Numbered from the stretch's first letter, positions 31,450 to 41,409 are shown. The stretch: 50,521 nucleotides of DNA from an uncultured Phycisphaerales bacterium (GCA_937927975.1 CALEZT010000095.1:1-50521), one strand, 5' to 3'. Notes: generated by a model from the letters alone, not told the origin. Translations and numbers: made by a program.

Positions 31450-33786
31450 ATGTGTAAGCGACTGCCTTATCTGCTCTGTGTTCCGTTGGTCCTGATCGTA
31501 GCGGTCGCGGCTCAGGCCGCGGTGTTCAGCGACAATTTCGAGACGGCGAAGGACTATCTCGCCGACGGGGTAACCGGGACCGGATGGGACGGATTCCTGG
31601 GTCTTGGCGCCGGGGAGACCGCCGCGGCGATCAATGCCTCGATTGCCAGGCCGGGTCAGTTGTACCTGGAGTCGGTGGGAGCGGCCTTGAACTCTCCATG
31701 GACGGCGATGCCCCCGTTTCTGTACAAGGTCGTCGAAGGCGATTTCATCGCCACGGTCAAGGTCACCGATTATGCGGGGACTCCGGAGACCCCGGTCTAT
31801 CACAACAACGCCGGCTTGATGGTTCGTGCCTTTCCGGATGGGACCGTCGGCCCCGGTGAGAATTGGGTCTCCCTTGACTACTTCCCGATCTGGAACTGCG
31901 GCAACTTCGTTCGCAGCGCCGACGACGGTATCCGCACCGAACACGGCCACAATGGCCGCGCGTGGAACCTGAATCCCTGGCTGCAGATCGAGCGACGGGG
32001 CAACCGGTTCCATCTCCGCACCAGCGCCGACGGCGTCACCTGGACGGAGATGGCCCAGTCACCGCTGACGCGGAACGATCTGGCCCAGATTCCGCTGCAG
32101 GTCGGGGTGTTCCAGTCGGCCTATTCCGACAACCCTGCCTACGCGGCGTTCGACGAGTTCCACGTGGAGTCGTTTGCGCAGCTCAAGGCCGTTCTCAAGA
32201 GTCCGGAGAACGGCGCTCGCGTAGTGGGCGACGTGCGGCTGGAGTGGGTCGCGGGCGACACGGCCCTGGCGCACGACGTGTTCTTTGGCCCGGATCCGGA
32301 CAATCTGGAATGGATGGCCACGCAGGCCGAGACCAGCTACCTCGTGGAGCTGGAGCTGGTCCGAGGCACCACCTACTACTGGCGCGTGGATGAGATCGCA
32401 TCCGATGGGAGCACGCATGAAAGCGACATCTGGTCCTTCGTGGCCGGCGAGGAGATTGTGGCCACCACGTTCCCCGTGCGGGAGGACTTCGAGTTGGCGC
32501 GTGATTTCCTGATCGAGGGAGTGGAAGGGACGTTCTGGGATGGTCTCGTGGGACTCGACGGGAACGAAACCGCCAATGCGATGACCACCGCGAACCCCGA
32601 CTATCCGGGCCAGCTCTATCTGGAGTCGAGCGGCAGCGTCTGGTCGGCCCCGTGGAGTCCGCTGGGTCCGTTCCTGTTCAAGGTCGTCGCGGGCGATTTC
32701 GTGGCCACCGTGAAGGTCACCGGCTATGCGGGCACGGCCCAAACCCCGGTGTATCACAATAGTTGCGGCCTGATGGCACGCAAGGTGACCGATCCCAATG
32801 CCGACGAGGGCGAGGACTGGATCAGCGTGGATTACTTCCCCATCTGGAATTGCGGGAACATGGTGCGCGTGGCCGACAACGGCGTTCGCACCGAGCCGCG
32901 AAACAACCGCAAGGCCTGGAACGCGGATTCATACCTCCAGGTGGAGCGCAAGGGCAACACGTTCTATGCCCGGACCAGCGCCGACGGCCAGACGTGGGAA
33001 GACCTCGGCGATCCGTTCGTGCGTGAGGATTTCAACGATCTGCCCGTCCAGATCGGCCTGCACCAAGCGGTCTATTCCGACGCCGTGGGGTATGCGGCAT
33101 TCGATGAGTTCGTGCTGGCGACGCGCAAGTTCCACGACGATTTCACGACGCCGCACGATTTCGTGGCCGATGGCGTCGCAGGAACCGCCTATGACGGGTT
33201 GGTCGGCGATGTGAACGAGATCCAGGCGGTCGCGGATACCTCGATGAGTCGGGACGGCCTGCTCTCTCTTGAATCCACCAACAGCGTCTGGTCGGAGCCG
33301 TGGAATCCCCTAGGTCTGCTGCTGTACAAGGTGGTCGCGGGCGATTTCGTCGCCACCGCGAAAGTGGCCGAGTACGCCGGGACGCCGGACGCCTGGGTCT
33401 ATCATAATAGCTGTGGTCTGATGGTGCGCAACGTCGAGGATGCCGACGCCGGTCCCGGCGAGGATTGGGTTTCGCTGGATTACTTCCCGATCTGGAACTG
33501 CGGCAACTTCGTTCGCAGCGCAAACGATGGCACGCGAGTAGAGAACGGCCACAACGGTCTCGGATGGAACCTGCACCCGTGGCTTCAGATCGAGCGCAAG
33601 GGCAACACGTTCCACTTCCGAGTCAGTGCGGATAGGCAGGCGTGGCAGGAGATGGCCCGGTCCCCGCTGGAGCGGAAGGACTTCGACGGATTGCCGGTCC
33701 AGATCGGTTTGCATCACGCGGTTTTCTCGGATAGCGCAGGCTACGCCGCGTTTGAGATGTTCAGCATCGAGACGAGTCAGCCGTAA
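31450..33786 (+). CDS. Secreted protein with three DUF1349-like beta-sandwich repeats (778 aa)
   Basis: The ATG at 31450 has AAGGAGG eight bases upstream, and a promoter lies just before. A signal peptide (LPYLLCVPLVLIVAVAAQA) is followed by a DUF1349/beta-xylosidase-C-terminal-like domain (about 24-225, with GDFIATVKVTDYAG and WLQIERRGNRFHLRTSADG), an Fn3-like domain (226-335, YYWRVDEI), and two more DUF1349-like copies (about 345-555 and 560-775). The copies share WVSLDYFPIWNCGNFVRS-type segments, identical over 41 bp of DNA between repeats one and three. No catalytic residues are seen. It is probably an extracellular carbohydrate-binding protein and is followed by a strong terminator. Confidence 0.88.
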   Translation: MCKRLPYLLCVPLVLIVAVAAQAAVFSDNFETAKDYLADGVTGTGWDGFLGLGAGETAAAINASIARPGQLYLESVGAALNSPWTAMPPFLYKVVEGDFIATVKVTDYAGTPETPVYHNNAGLMVRAFPDGTVGPGENWVSLDYFPIWNCGNFVRSADDGIRTEHGHNGRAWNLNPWLQIERRGNRFHLRTSADGVTWTEMAQSPLTRNDLAQIPLQVGVFQSAYSDNPAYAAFDEFHVESFAQLKAVLKSPENGARVVGDVRLEWVAGDTALAHDVFFGPDPDNLEWMATQAETSYLVELELVRGTTYYWRVDEIASDGSTHESDIWSFVAGEEIVATTFPVREDFELARDFLIEGVEGTFWDGLVGLDGNETANAMTTANPDYPGQLYLESSGSVWSAPWSPLGPFLFKVVAGDFVATVKVTGYAGTAQTPVYHNSCGLMARKVTDPNADEGEDWISVDYFPIWNCGNMVRVADNGVRTEPRNNRKAWNADSYLQVERKGNTFYARTSADGQTWEDLGDPFVREDFNDLPVQIGLHQAVYSDAVGYAAFDEFVLATRKFHDDFTTPHDFVADGVAGTAYDGLVGDVNEIQAVADTSMSRDGLLSLESTNSVWSEPWNPLGLLLYKVVAGDFVATAKVAEYAGTPDAWVYHNSCGLMVRNVEDADAGPGEDWVSLDYFPIWNCGNFVRSANDGTRVENGHNGLGWNLHPWLQIERKGNTFHFRVSADRQAWQEMARSPLERKDFDGLPVQIGLHHAVFSDSAGYAAFEMFSIETSQP

Positions 33787-33806
33787 GGGTCTCCGAAAGA
33801 AGGTTC

Positions 33807-33839
33807 AGCCCCGGTCGCCGGATGAGTGCGACCGGGGCT
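33807..33839 (+). terminator. Rho-independent-type terminator after the DUF1349 triple-repeat gene
   Basis: A perfect 12-bp stem (AGCCCCGGTCGC, nine-base loop, GCGACCGGGGCT) about 20 bp after the stop codon, followed by TTCATC. The T-run is short. Confidence 0.8.
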
Positions 33840-33902
33840 TTCATCGCAGTGCATTGTGCAGGGCAGAACAGCATGCTATACATTCCTTTGGAGGTTAGAG
33901 GC

Positions 33903-36872
33903 ATGTGCAGGAAATGGGTTTACTGGTTTTGTCTGACCGCGTTGGTAAGCATGAGCGGCGCGGCTGGGGCGGCGGTGTTCAGCGACAATTTCGACACCCC
34001 TCACGACTTCCTCGCCAACGGCGTCGCGGGGACCTCCTGGGATGGCTTCCTCGGCGCCGGACCGGGCGAGACGGCGTCCGCCCTGAACATCTCGACCGCC
34101 CGTCCCGGCCAGTTGTTCCTGGAATCCACCGGCGCGTACTGGCACGAACCCTGGACTCCGATGGGGCCGTTCCTCTACAAGGTCGTCAGAGGGGATTTCG
34201 TCGCGACGGTGAAAGTCACCGAGTACGCGGGAACCGCCGCATCTCCGGTCTATCACAACACGATCGGCCTGATGGCCCGCGCGTTCCCCGAGGACGCCGG
34301 AACCGGTGAAGACTGGGTTTCCCTGGACTACTTTCCGATCTGGAACTGCGGAAACTTCGTGCGAAGCGCCAACGACAACGTCCGCACCGAGAACGGTCAC
34401 AACGGCCTGGCGTTCAACCTTCGTCCGTGGCTGCAGATCGAGCGACGCGGCAGCGCGTTCCATTTCCGCACCAGCGCCGACGGCGTCACGTGGACCGCGA
34501 TGGCCCAGTCGCCGCTGACGCGAGCCGATCTGGCCGAGGTGCCTCTGCAGGTCGGCATGTTCCAGGGCACGTACAACACCACGTCGGGATTCGGTGCGTT
34601 CGACGAGTTCAAGGTCGAGGGGCCGCTGGTGGTGCCCGGACAGAAATCCTACGCTCCCACGCCGGACGACAAGGCCGTGGAAGTGCCGGCGGAGGTTCTC
34701 CTGAGCTGGACTCCCAGCGAGGAAGCGGTTTCCCACAATGTGTACTTCGGGGTCTCGGCCGACAGTCTCGATACCCTCGCCGCCGCCCAGGACGCCAACT
34801 CGTTCGATGTTGGCCGTCTGGCGTTCGGTCAGACCTACTCCTGGCGCGTCGATGACGTCAGAGCCGATGGCAGCATCGGTCGCGGCGACCTCTGGTCGTT
34901 CACCATCGAGGCCTACTCCTATCCGATCCCGAACGTTGCGGCCAAAGCTTCCAGCCAGAACAACAAGGACATGGGTCCTGAGAAGACCGTCGACCGTTCC
35001 GGCCTGGACGCCGACGATCTGCACGGCGTCGACGCCAAGACGATGTGGCTGAGCCTCAAGACCGGTCCCCAGCCCACCTGGATTCAGTACGAGTTCGACC
35101 AGGTCTACAAGGTCGATCAGATGAAGGTGTGGAACTCCAATCAGGCGATGGAGCCGATCCTCGGGTTGGGCGTCAAGGATGTGACGATCGAGTATTCCTC
35201 GGATGGGGTCACATGGGACGCGGTCGGCGATTTCGAGCTGGCCCAGGGGACGGGCGAGGCTTTGCCGTCCGAGACGCTCGATCTTGGCGGCGTCATGGCC
35301 AAGTACGTGAAGCTGACGATCTCAACCAACTGGGGCGGCATCCTGCCGCAGTACGGTCTCAGTGAAGTCCGATTCTTCTATGTTCCGGTCACCGCTCGCG
35401 AGCCCCAGCCCGCCTCCGGCGCAACGGGTGTGTACCCGCAGGTGACGTTGAACTGGCGGGCCGGACGTCAGGCTGCTTCTCACCAGGTGCTTCTGAGCGC
35501 CGACGAGCAGGCGGTCATCGACGGTACGGCCCCGGCCGCGACGGTCGCCAAGCCGCAGTACGAGGCCTCGGTCAACCTGGGCCAGAGCTACTACTGGAAG
35601 GTCGTCGAGGTCAACGACGCCGAGACGCCGTCGGCTTGGGAAAGCGACGTCTGGACGTTCGAGACCGCGGATTTCATCGTCATCGATGATTTCGAGAGCT
35701 ACAAGGACGATATGGAGGCCGGCCAGGCCATCTTCCAGACCTGGCTCGACGGCTATGACACTCCGTCCACCAACGGTTCGATCGTCGGATACAGCCAGGC
35801 GCCGTTCGCCGAGCGGACGATCGTCAATGGCGGCGCCCAGTCCATGCCTCTGGCCTACGACAACACCAAGGGGGCGGTCTACTCCGAGGCCAAGCGCACG
35901 TTCGAGTCCGCTCAGGACTGGACCAAGCACGGCGTCAAGACGCTCGTCGTCCACTTCCGAGGCGACGCGACGAACACCGCGGCCACCCTGTATGTGAAGA
36001 TCAACGACACCAAGGTGCTCTACAATTCCGGCGCGGCGGCCACCGCGCTGCCGGTGTGGAAGCAGTGGAACATCGATCTGGCTTCCACCGGCGCCAATCT
36101 CAAGAGCGTCAAGAGCCTGACGATCGGCGTCGGCAACGGCGCCTCCGGCGGGACCGGCACGATCTATGTCGACGACATCCGTCTGTACAGCGTCGCTCCG
36201 CAGGTCGTCGTGCCGACCGATCCCGGCGCCGCCGGCATTGTGGCCAACTACACGATGGAAGGCGACCTCAAGGACAGTTCCGGCCGGAACAACCACGGCA
36301 CGCCCATGGCGACCGTCACCTACACCAACTCGCTGGCCGGCCACGGCCAGGCGCTCGTTCTGAACGGGACGAACGGCTACGTCGAGCTGCCGATCGGTTC
36401 GGTCATCAGTTCGCTGAGCGATATGACGATCTCGACGTACGTCAACTTCTCCGGCGTCGGCGGCGGTTGGCAGCGGGTCTTCGACTTCGGCTCGAACACC
36501 ACCTCGTACATGTTCTTCTGTCCCAGCGGCGGCGGCGGCGTGACCAGTCCGATGCGGTTCGCCATCACGACCACCGGCGGCAACAACGAATCCCGGCTCA
36601 ACGGTTCGACCCCGCTCCAGACGGGCTGGCGCCATGTCGCGGTCGTGATCGACAGCGCGACCATGACCATGCGGCTCCAGGTGGACGGCGTCGTGGTGGC
36701 CAGCGGCGCCACCGCGGTCCTGCCCAAGGATCTCGGCGTCACCACCCAGAACTGGTTGGGCAGGTCGCAGTACGAGGCCGACGCCTACTTTGGAGGCATG
36801 GTCGACGACTTCCGCATCTACAACCGTGCTCTGTCGGTCAGTGAGGTTCGCTACCTCGCCGGCGATCGCTGA
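33903..36872 (+). CDS. Secreted DUF1349 / Fn3 / F5-8C / LamG mosaic exoprotein (989 aa)
   Basis: The start is the ATG at 33903 after TTGGAGG. A signal peptide (to about residue 24) is followed by one DUF1349-like domain (25-225) closely resembling those of the preceding gene, an Fn3-like domain (235-335), an F5/8 type C domain (340-500, WIQYEFDQVYKVDQMKVWNS and LPQYGLSEVRFFYVP), a second Fn3-like domain (505-600), a jelly-roll module starting VIDDFESYKDD (605-760) and a LamG domain (770-988) ending EVRYLAGDR. The last four modules are close relatives of those in the protein at 5821-8766, so the gene is a hybrid of the two families. It probably binds glycans outside the cell. Confidence 0.9.
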   Translation: MCRKWVYWFCLTALVSMSGAAGAAVFSDNFDTPHDFLANGVAGTSWDGFLGAGPGETASALNISTARPGQLFLESTGAYWHEPWTPMGPFLYKVVRGDFVATVKVTEYAGTAASPVYHNTIGLMARAFPEDAGTGEDWVSLDYFPIWNCGNFVRSANDNVRTENGHNGLAFNLRPWLQIERRGSAFHFRTSADGVTWTAMAQSPLTRADLAEVPLQVGMFQGTYNTTSGFGAFDEFKVEGPLVVPGQKSYAPTPDDKAVEVPAEVLLSWTPSEEAVSHNVYFGVSADSLDTLAAAQDANSFDVGRLAFGQTYSWRVDDVRADGSIGRGDLWSFTIEAYSYPIPNVAAKASSQNNKDMGPEKTVDRSGLDADDLHGVDAKTMWLSLKTGPQPTWIQYEFDQVYKVDQMKVWNSNQAMEPILGLGVKDVTIEYSSDGVTWDAVGDFELAQGTGEALPSETLDLGGVMAKYVKLTISTNWGGILPQYGLSEVRFFYVPVTAREPQPASGATGVYPQVTLNWRAGRQAASHQVLLSADEQAVIDGTAPAATVAKPQYEASVNLGQSYYWKVVEVNDAETPSAWESDVWTFETADFIVIDDFESYKDDMEAGQAIFQTWLDGYDTPSTNGSIVGYSQAPFAERTIVNGGAQSMPLAYDNTKGAVYSEAKRTFESAQDWTKHGVKTLVVHFRGDATNTAATLYVKINDTKVLYNSGAAATALPVWKQWNIDLASTGANLKSVKSLTIGVGNGASGGTGTIYVDDIRLYSVAPQVVVPTDPGAAGIVANYTMEGDLKDSSGRNNHGTPMATVTYTNSLAGHGQALVLNGTNGYVELPIGSVISSLSDMTISTYVNFSGVGGGWQRVFDFGSNTTSYMFFCPSGGGGVTSPMRFAITTTGGNNESRLNGSTPLQTGWRHVAVVIDSATMTMRLQVDGVVVASGATAVLPKDLGVTTQNWLGRSQYEADAYFGGMVDDFRIYNRALSVSEVRYLAGDR

Positions 36873-36924
36873 GCGGACGGCCCCTCTCTCAGGAGAGGTG
36901 TATCCGCCTACTCTCGCATGTCTC

Positions 36925-36961
36925 GGGGCCTGCACCATTCGGTGTGGGCCCCGATTGTTTC
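36925..36961 (+). terminator. Intrinsic terminator after the DUF1349/LamG gene
   Basis: GGGGCCTGCACC, loop ATTC, GGTGTGGGCCCC (10 of 12 pairs) followed by GATTGTTTC, about 50 bp past the stop codon. Confidence 0.75.
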
Positions 36962-37059
36962 TGCGGCGCAAGCGGCAGGGGGGAGGCCTTTGGCCCTGAG
37001 CCTTCTGGCATCGGATCGCGGAGTCTGGTACCATGCTTGCCGAAAGGAGTGGTATCGGC

Positions 37060-39486
37060 ATGCAGAAGACAAGACTCGTGAGGTCCCGTGCGGGGTATCT
37101 GTTCCTCTCTCTTATCGTGGTCGCATTCTGGGCGGTGCGCGCGGATGCGGGCGGAGCGTCGTCGTCCATTGCTTCCGATGGCGAGGTTCTCAAGAAGGTC
37201 CTGAAGCTGGACCAGGCGGGCGGAAATCTCCTGAAGCTCGACGCCTGGACCGGCTGGCAGCGCGGGTTCGTGTGCGAGAACGGCGTCTTCGTCTGCGACA
37301 ACGGATCGGATTCCCGCGCCCAGCGGGGCGTCTCGCAGACGGTCGTCCTGAATCAGGAGAAGCCCGAGCCGATTCTGGCAGTCGCCTGGAGCAGGGCCGA
37401 GGGCGTCGACGGCGCGCGGGATCACGACTACTCGCTGTACCTCGATCTGCGATACACCGACGGCACGCCCCTGTGGGGGCAGGTGGCCTCCTGGAGCGTG
37501 GGCACACACGATTGGGAGAAAGCCCAGGTCCTTGTGTTTCCGGAAAAGCCGGTGGCTTCGGTGTCTTTCTACATGCTGCTTCGCGGACACGCGGGCAAGG
37601 CCTGGTTCCGCGATCCCGAGTTGAAGGTGGTGCAGGCCTTTCTCTTCGATGGCGTGCCGGTCGAGCCGGTGGGACAAGGCCGGGAGGGCTTCCAGGTTCG
37701 CGACGTCGCGGCCGAGACGGACTTCGTCTCTCTCTCGCAGGCCGCGATCGATCTCGAACTCGATTGTCGAACGCAGGATCATGACGGGGCGACCTTCTTC
37801 GATGTCACGCTGCGGGATGTCTCAGGCAGCGACCGGGCCATCACGCTGATTTACGCCGTGCCGCTGCCGGCGGTCGATCTGCAGTGGCTTCGCGACCCTC
37901 GACGCGGCGTGCCCGTTTCTGAAGGGCGCGAGTACCTCGACGCTGCCCGATTCGCAGCAGGCGCGAACGGACGCCTGTCGCGATATCCGTTTGGCGCGGC
38001 GGCCGGTGTGGAGGAGGGGATCGGCCTGGGCATTGATATGGGGCGCCCCGCGTTCTTTCGCGTGGGGTACAACGCCGGAACGCAGGAGCTCTTCCTGGCG
38101 TACGACATTGGTTTGACTCCCGAGAAGCCGGTGGCGCACCTGCGGTTCTGCAAGTTCCGTTTCGACAAGGCCTGGGGCTTTCGCGGGGCGCTGGCTCGCT
38201 ACTATGAACTGTTCCCCGACCCGTTCTCTCTTCGGATCGCCCGCCAGGGGCTTTGGATGCCTTTTGCCAAGATCAGCGACGTCAACGACTGGCAGGACTT
38301 CGGCTTTCGGTTCAAAGAGGGCGACAACGAGACCGCGTGGGACGATCGGAACGACATGCTCACGTTCCGCTACACCGAGCCCATGACCTGGTGGATGGCG
38401 ATGAAGGAGGGAACGCCTCGAACTCTGGAGGCGGCCCTGGCGGAGGCCAGGCGGCTCGCCGACGAAGGCAAGAACCGCCAGGCGCAGGCCCTGTTCACCA
38501 GCGGCTATCACGATGAGAAAGGGCAGTTCGCCGCCCGGCTGCTCGACACGCCCTGGTGCAACGGGGCGGTCTGGAGCATGAACTCGATGCCTGGGATCGC
38601 AGGGGACGTGACGGACTTCCGGACCAAGTGGAATCCCGAACTCAGGCAGAGGCTCTATGGATCGAGCGCCAGATCCATTCTCGACGGCGAGTACATCGAT
38701 TCGAGCGAGGGATATGTCACCGACGAACTGGACTTCCGGCGGGACCACTTCGCCGGCGCCGAGACGCCGTTGACGTTCTCGCTCGACGATCGAAAACCCG
38801 CGATCTTTCGAGGCTTGATCGCGTTCGAGTACATCCGGGCCATCGCCCGCGACGTCCACGCGATGGACCGGTTCATGATGGCCAACAGCACGCCTCACAA
38901 CCTCTGCTGGCTGGCCCCGCTGCTGGACGTGCTGGGCACGGAGACCGACTGGAATCCGAGCGGCGTCTGGCGGCCGATGTCCGACGAGGAACTGCTCTAT
39001 CGTCGCGCTCTGTGCAAGGGCAAGCCCTACTGTTTCCTCATGAACACGGCCTTCGAGAACTTCTCGCACGACCGCGTCGAGAAGTACATGAGGCGATGTC
39101 TTGCGTATGGCATGTTCCCCGGTTTCTTCAGTCACAACGCCTCGCAGGGCCACTACTTCACCCGGCCGGAGCTGTACGAGCGGGACCGGGACCTGTTCAG
39201 GAAGTACGTGCCGCTGTGCAAGCTCGTCGCGGAGGCGGGTTGGGAACCGATCACGCGAGCCCGTTCGGACAAGGAAGGCGTGCGTGTCGAGCGGTTCGGC
39301 GACCGGTACCTGACGGTCTTCAACGACACCGACCAGCGACAGGACATCACTCTCACGGTCGAGGCGACCACAGCGGGAGACGTCTCCAATCTTGTGAGCG
39401 GACGGGCGGTCCCGCTCAGGGGTCGCAGGATCAGGGTTGTGCTTGAATCCGAGGATGTTGCGGTTCTCCAACTGCCGGACCATTGA
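37060..39486 (+). CDS. Large secreted protein of unrecognised family, possible glycosidase (808 aa)
   Basis: The ATG at 37060 follows AAAGGAGTGG; an in-frame ATG at 37033 lacks a good site. A signal peptide ends near VVAFWAVRADAGG. Residues about 30-190 look like a jelly-roll binding domain, followed by a beta-rich region (200-370). The C-terminal half looks like a (beta/alpha)8 barrel: AKISDVNDWQDFGFRF, then SILDGEYIDSSEGYVTDELD with several acidic residues on possible barrel strands, then RFMMANSTPHNLCWLAP and KPYCFLMNT. A small beta-domain (LTVFNDTDQRQDITLTV) closes it. That layout is typical of TIM-barrel glycosidases, but I cannot assign a family. It heads the mannan block, where a galactomannan-debranching activity would be expected. 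The function is inferred only. Confidence 0.8.
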   Translation: MQKTRLVRSRAGYLFLSLIVVAFWAVRADAGGASSSIASDGEVLKKVLKLDQAGGNLLKLDAWTGWQRGFVCENGVFVCDNGSDSRAQRGVSQTVVLNQEKPEPILAVAWSRAEGVDGARDHDYSLYLDLRYTDGTPLWGQVASWSVGTHDWEKAQVLVFPEKPVASVSFYMLLRGHAGKAWFRDPELKVVQAFLFDGVPVEPVGQGREGFQVRDVAAETDFVSLSQAAIDLELDCRTQDHDGATFFDVTLRDVSGSDRAITLIYAVPLPAVDLQWLRDPRRGVPVSEGREYLDAARFAAGANGRLSRYPFGAAAGVEEGIGLGIDMGRPAFFRVGYNAGTQELFLAYDIGLTPEKPVAHLRFCKFRFDKAWGFRGALARYYELFPDPFSLRIARQGLWMPFAKISDVNDWQDFGFRFKEGDNETAWDDRNDMLTFRYTEPMTWWMAMKEGTPRTLEAALAEARRLADEGKNRQAQALFTSGYHDEKGQFAARLLDTPWCNGAVWSMNSMPGIAGDVTDFRTKWNPELRQRLYGSSARSILDGEYIDSSEGYVTDELDFRRDHFAGAETPLTFSLDDRKPAIFRGLIAFEYIRAIARDVHAMDRFMMANSTPHNLCWLAPLLDVLGTETDWNPSGVWRPMSDEELLYRRALCKGKPYCFLMNTAFENFSHDRVEKYMRRCLAYGMFPGFFSHNASQGHYFTRPELYERDRDLFRKYVPLCKLVAEAGWEPITRARSDKEGVRVERFGDRYLTVFNDTDQRQDITLTVEATTAGDVSNLVSGRAVPLRGRRIRVVLESEDVAVLQLPDH

Positions 39487-39562
39487 CGCGAGCGTGGGAA
39501 ACGGGTATTACCGGGGGCCGGACGTACGGCCATTTTGCAGAAGTCCTGTGAGGGAATCTTGC

Positions 39563-41398
39563 ATGAAACTACACGGCGTCGACATCGGGATCGTGGTCGC
39601 GTACCTGCTGACCGTCAGTCTGATCGGCGTGCTCCTGAGCCGGCGGGCGTCGAAGAACCTCAACTCCTACCTGCTCGGCGGCAAGGAGCTGCCCTGGTAC
39701 CTCCTGGGCCTGTCGAACGCTTCGGGCATGTTCGACATCTCCGGCACGATGTGGCTGGTGACGATCATGTTCGTCTACGGTCTCAAGAGCGTCTGGCTCC
39801 CGTGGCTGTGGCCCACCTTCAACCAGATCTTCCTGATGATGTTCCTCTCCGCCTGGCTGCGACGGTCCAACGTCACCACCGGCGCCCAGTGGATCGGCAC
39901 CCGCTTCGGACAGGGTCTGGGCACCCAGTTGTCGCACGGAGTCGTGGTGATCTTTGCGATCATCAACTGCCTGGGCTTCATGGCCTACGCCTTCGTGGGA
40001 CTGGGCAAGTTCATTCAGATCTTCGTGCCCTGGGAGACCGTGGCGCCGTATATGCCATTCGCTGTGCCGGAGCAGTACGTGCCGCACCTGTACGGACTGG
40101 CCTTCACCGTCGTCGCGGTGTTCTATACGATCCTGGGCGGCATGCGGAGCATCGTGCTGGCCGACCTCGTGCAGTATGTCATCATGACCGTCTCGGCGGT
40201 GGTCATCGCCGGCATCGCGATGCACGAGCTTTCCGCACGCGCCCTGATTGTGCCGGAAGGCTGGCACACTCCCTTCTTCGGCTGGAACCTCAATCTGGAC
40301 TGGTCGGCGATCATCGCCGACGTGAACAACAAGATCGCCAGCGATCAGTTCTCGCTGTTCACGATCGTCATGATGCTCATGCTGTTCAAGGGGATCGGCG
40401 CCAGCGCCGCAGGACCGGCTCCCAACTACGACATGCAGAAGATCCTCTCGACGCGCAGTCCTCGCGATGCGGCGTTGATGAGCGGCTTCGTCTCGGTGGT
40501 CCTGTTCCCCGTGCGGTACCTGATGGTGGTCGGGTTCGCGGTGCTCGGGCTCCTGTACTACGACCGATTGAACCTCGTCGTCGCCGGCAAGGTGGACTTC
40601 GAGCAGATCCTGCCCTCGGCGATCAGCGAGTTTGCGCCGGTGGGTCTGATGGGCTGCCTGCTGGCGGGGCTTCTGGCCGCATTCCTCGGGACCTTCTCCG
40701 GCACGCTGAACGCCGCCCAGGCCTATATCGTGAACGACCTGTACCTCAAGTACATCCAGCCCAATGCGCCCAACCGTCGGGTGGCGTTCATCAGCTACGC
40801 GGCCGGCGTGGTCATCGTCGCGGTGTCGATCGTGCTGGGCATCTTCGCCCAGGACGTCAACAGCCTCCTGCAGTGGATCGTCTCGGGTCTCTACGGCGGC
40901 TACGTGGCCGCCAACATGCTCAAGTGGTATTGGTGGCGGTTCAACGGCCACGGCTATTTCTGGGGCATGGTCGCAGGCCTGGTCCCCGCTCTGATCTTCC
41001 CGAAGGTGTTCCCGAACACGCTGGCTTTGTACTATTTCCCGGCGCTGTTCGTGCTGTCGCTGATCGGCTGCCTGATCGGCACGTACGCCAGCAAGCCCAC
41101 GGACGAAAAGACGCTGATCGCGTTCTATCGCAACGTCCGGCCGTGGGGTTTCTGGGGCCCGATTCGCAGGAAGGCGATCGCGATGGATCCTGCGTTCCAG
41201 GAGAACCGCAACTTCAGCCGGGACATGTTCAATGTGGTCGTCGGGACCATCTGGCAGACGTCGCTGGTGCTGTTGCCGATGTACATCGTGCTGATGAACT
41301 GGCGCGCGATGGGCATCGTCGTCGGCGTCGTCGTCGTGACCTCAGTCGTTCTCAAAAAGACCTGGTACGACCAACTGGACAAGGAGTCCGCCGGCTGA
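39563..41398 (+). CDS. Sodium/solute symporter, SSS family (second copy, mannan block)
   Basis: The ATG at 39563 gives 611 residues; the frame is open upstream into the previous gene, but without a good start. There are about thirteen to fourteen hydrophobic segments with SSS signatures: SRRASKNLNSYLLGGKELPW, LSNASGMFDISGTMWLV and VFYTILGGMRSIVLADLVQ. It is only distantly similar to the symporter at 10785. Sitting between the unknown 808-residue protein and the mannanase, it probably imports mannose, mannobiose or short manno-oligosaccharides for the cytoplasmic epimerase and phosphorylase encoded downstream. The family is firm, and the substrate is inferred. Confidence 0.9.
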   Translation: MKLHGVDIGIVVAYLLTVSLIGVLLSRRASKNLNSYLLGGKELPWYLLGLSNASGMFDISGTMWLVTIMFVYGLKSVWLPWLWPTFNQIFLMMFLSAWLRRSNVTTGAQWIGTRFGQGLGTQLSHGVVVIFAIINCLGFMAYAFVGLGKFIQIFVPWETVAPYMPFAVPEQYVPHLYGLAFTVVAVFYTILGGMRSIVLADLVQYVIMTVSAVVIAGIAMHELSARALIVPEGWHTPFFGWNLNLDWSAIIADVNNKIASDQFSLFTIVMMLMLFKGIGASAAGPAPNYDMQKILSTRSPRDAALMSGFVSVVLFPVRYLMVVGFAVLGLLYYDRLNLVVAGKVDFEQILPSAISEFAPVGLMGCLLAGLLAAFLGTFSGTLNAAQAYIVNDLYLKYIQPNAPNRRVAFISYAAGVVIVAVSIVLGIFAQDVNSLLQWIVSGLYGGYVAANMLKWYWWRFNGHGYFWGMVAGLVPALIFPKVFPNTLALYYFPALFVLSLIGCLIGTYASKPTDEKTLIAFYRNVRPWGFWGPIRRKAIAMDPAFQENRNFSRDMFNVVVGTIWQTSLVLLPMYIVLMNWRAMGIVVGVVVVTSVVLKKTWYDQLDKESAG

Positions 41399-41409
41399 CG
41401 GACGTCACG

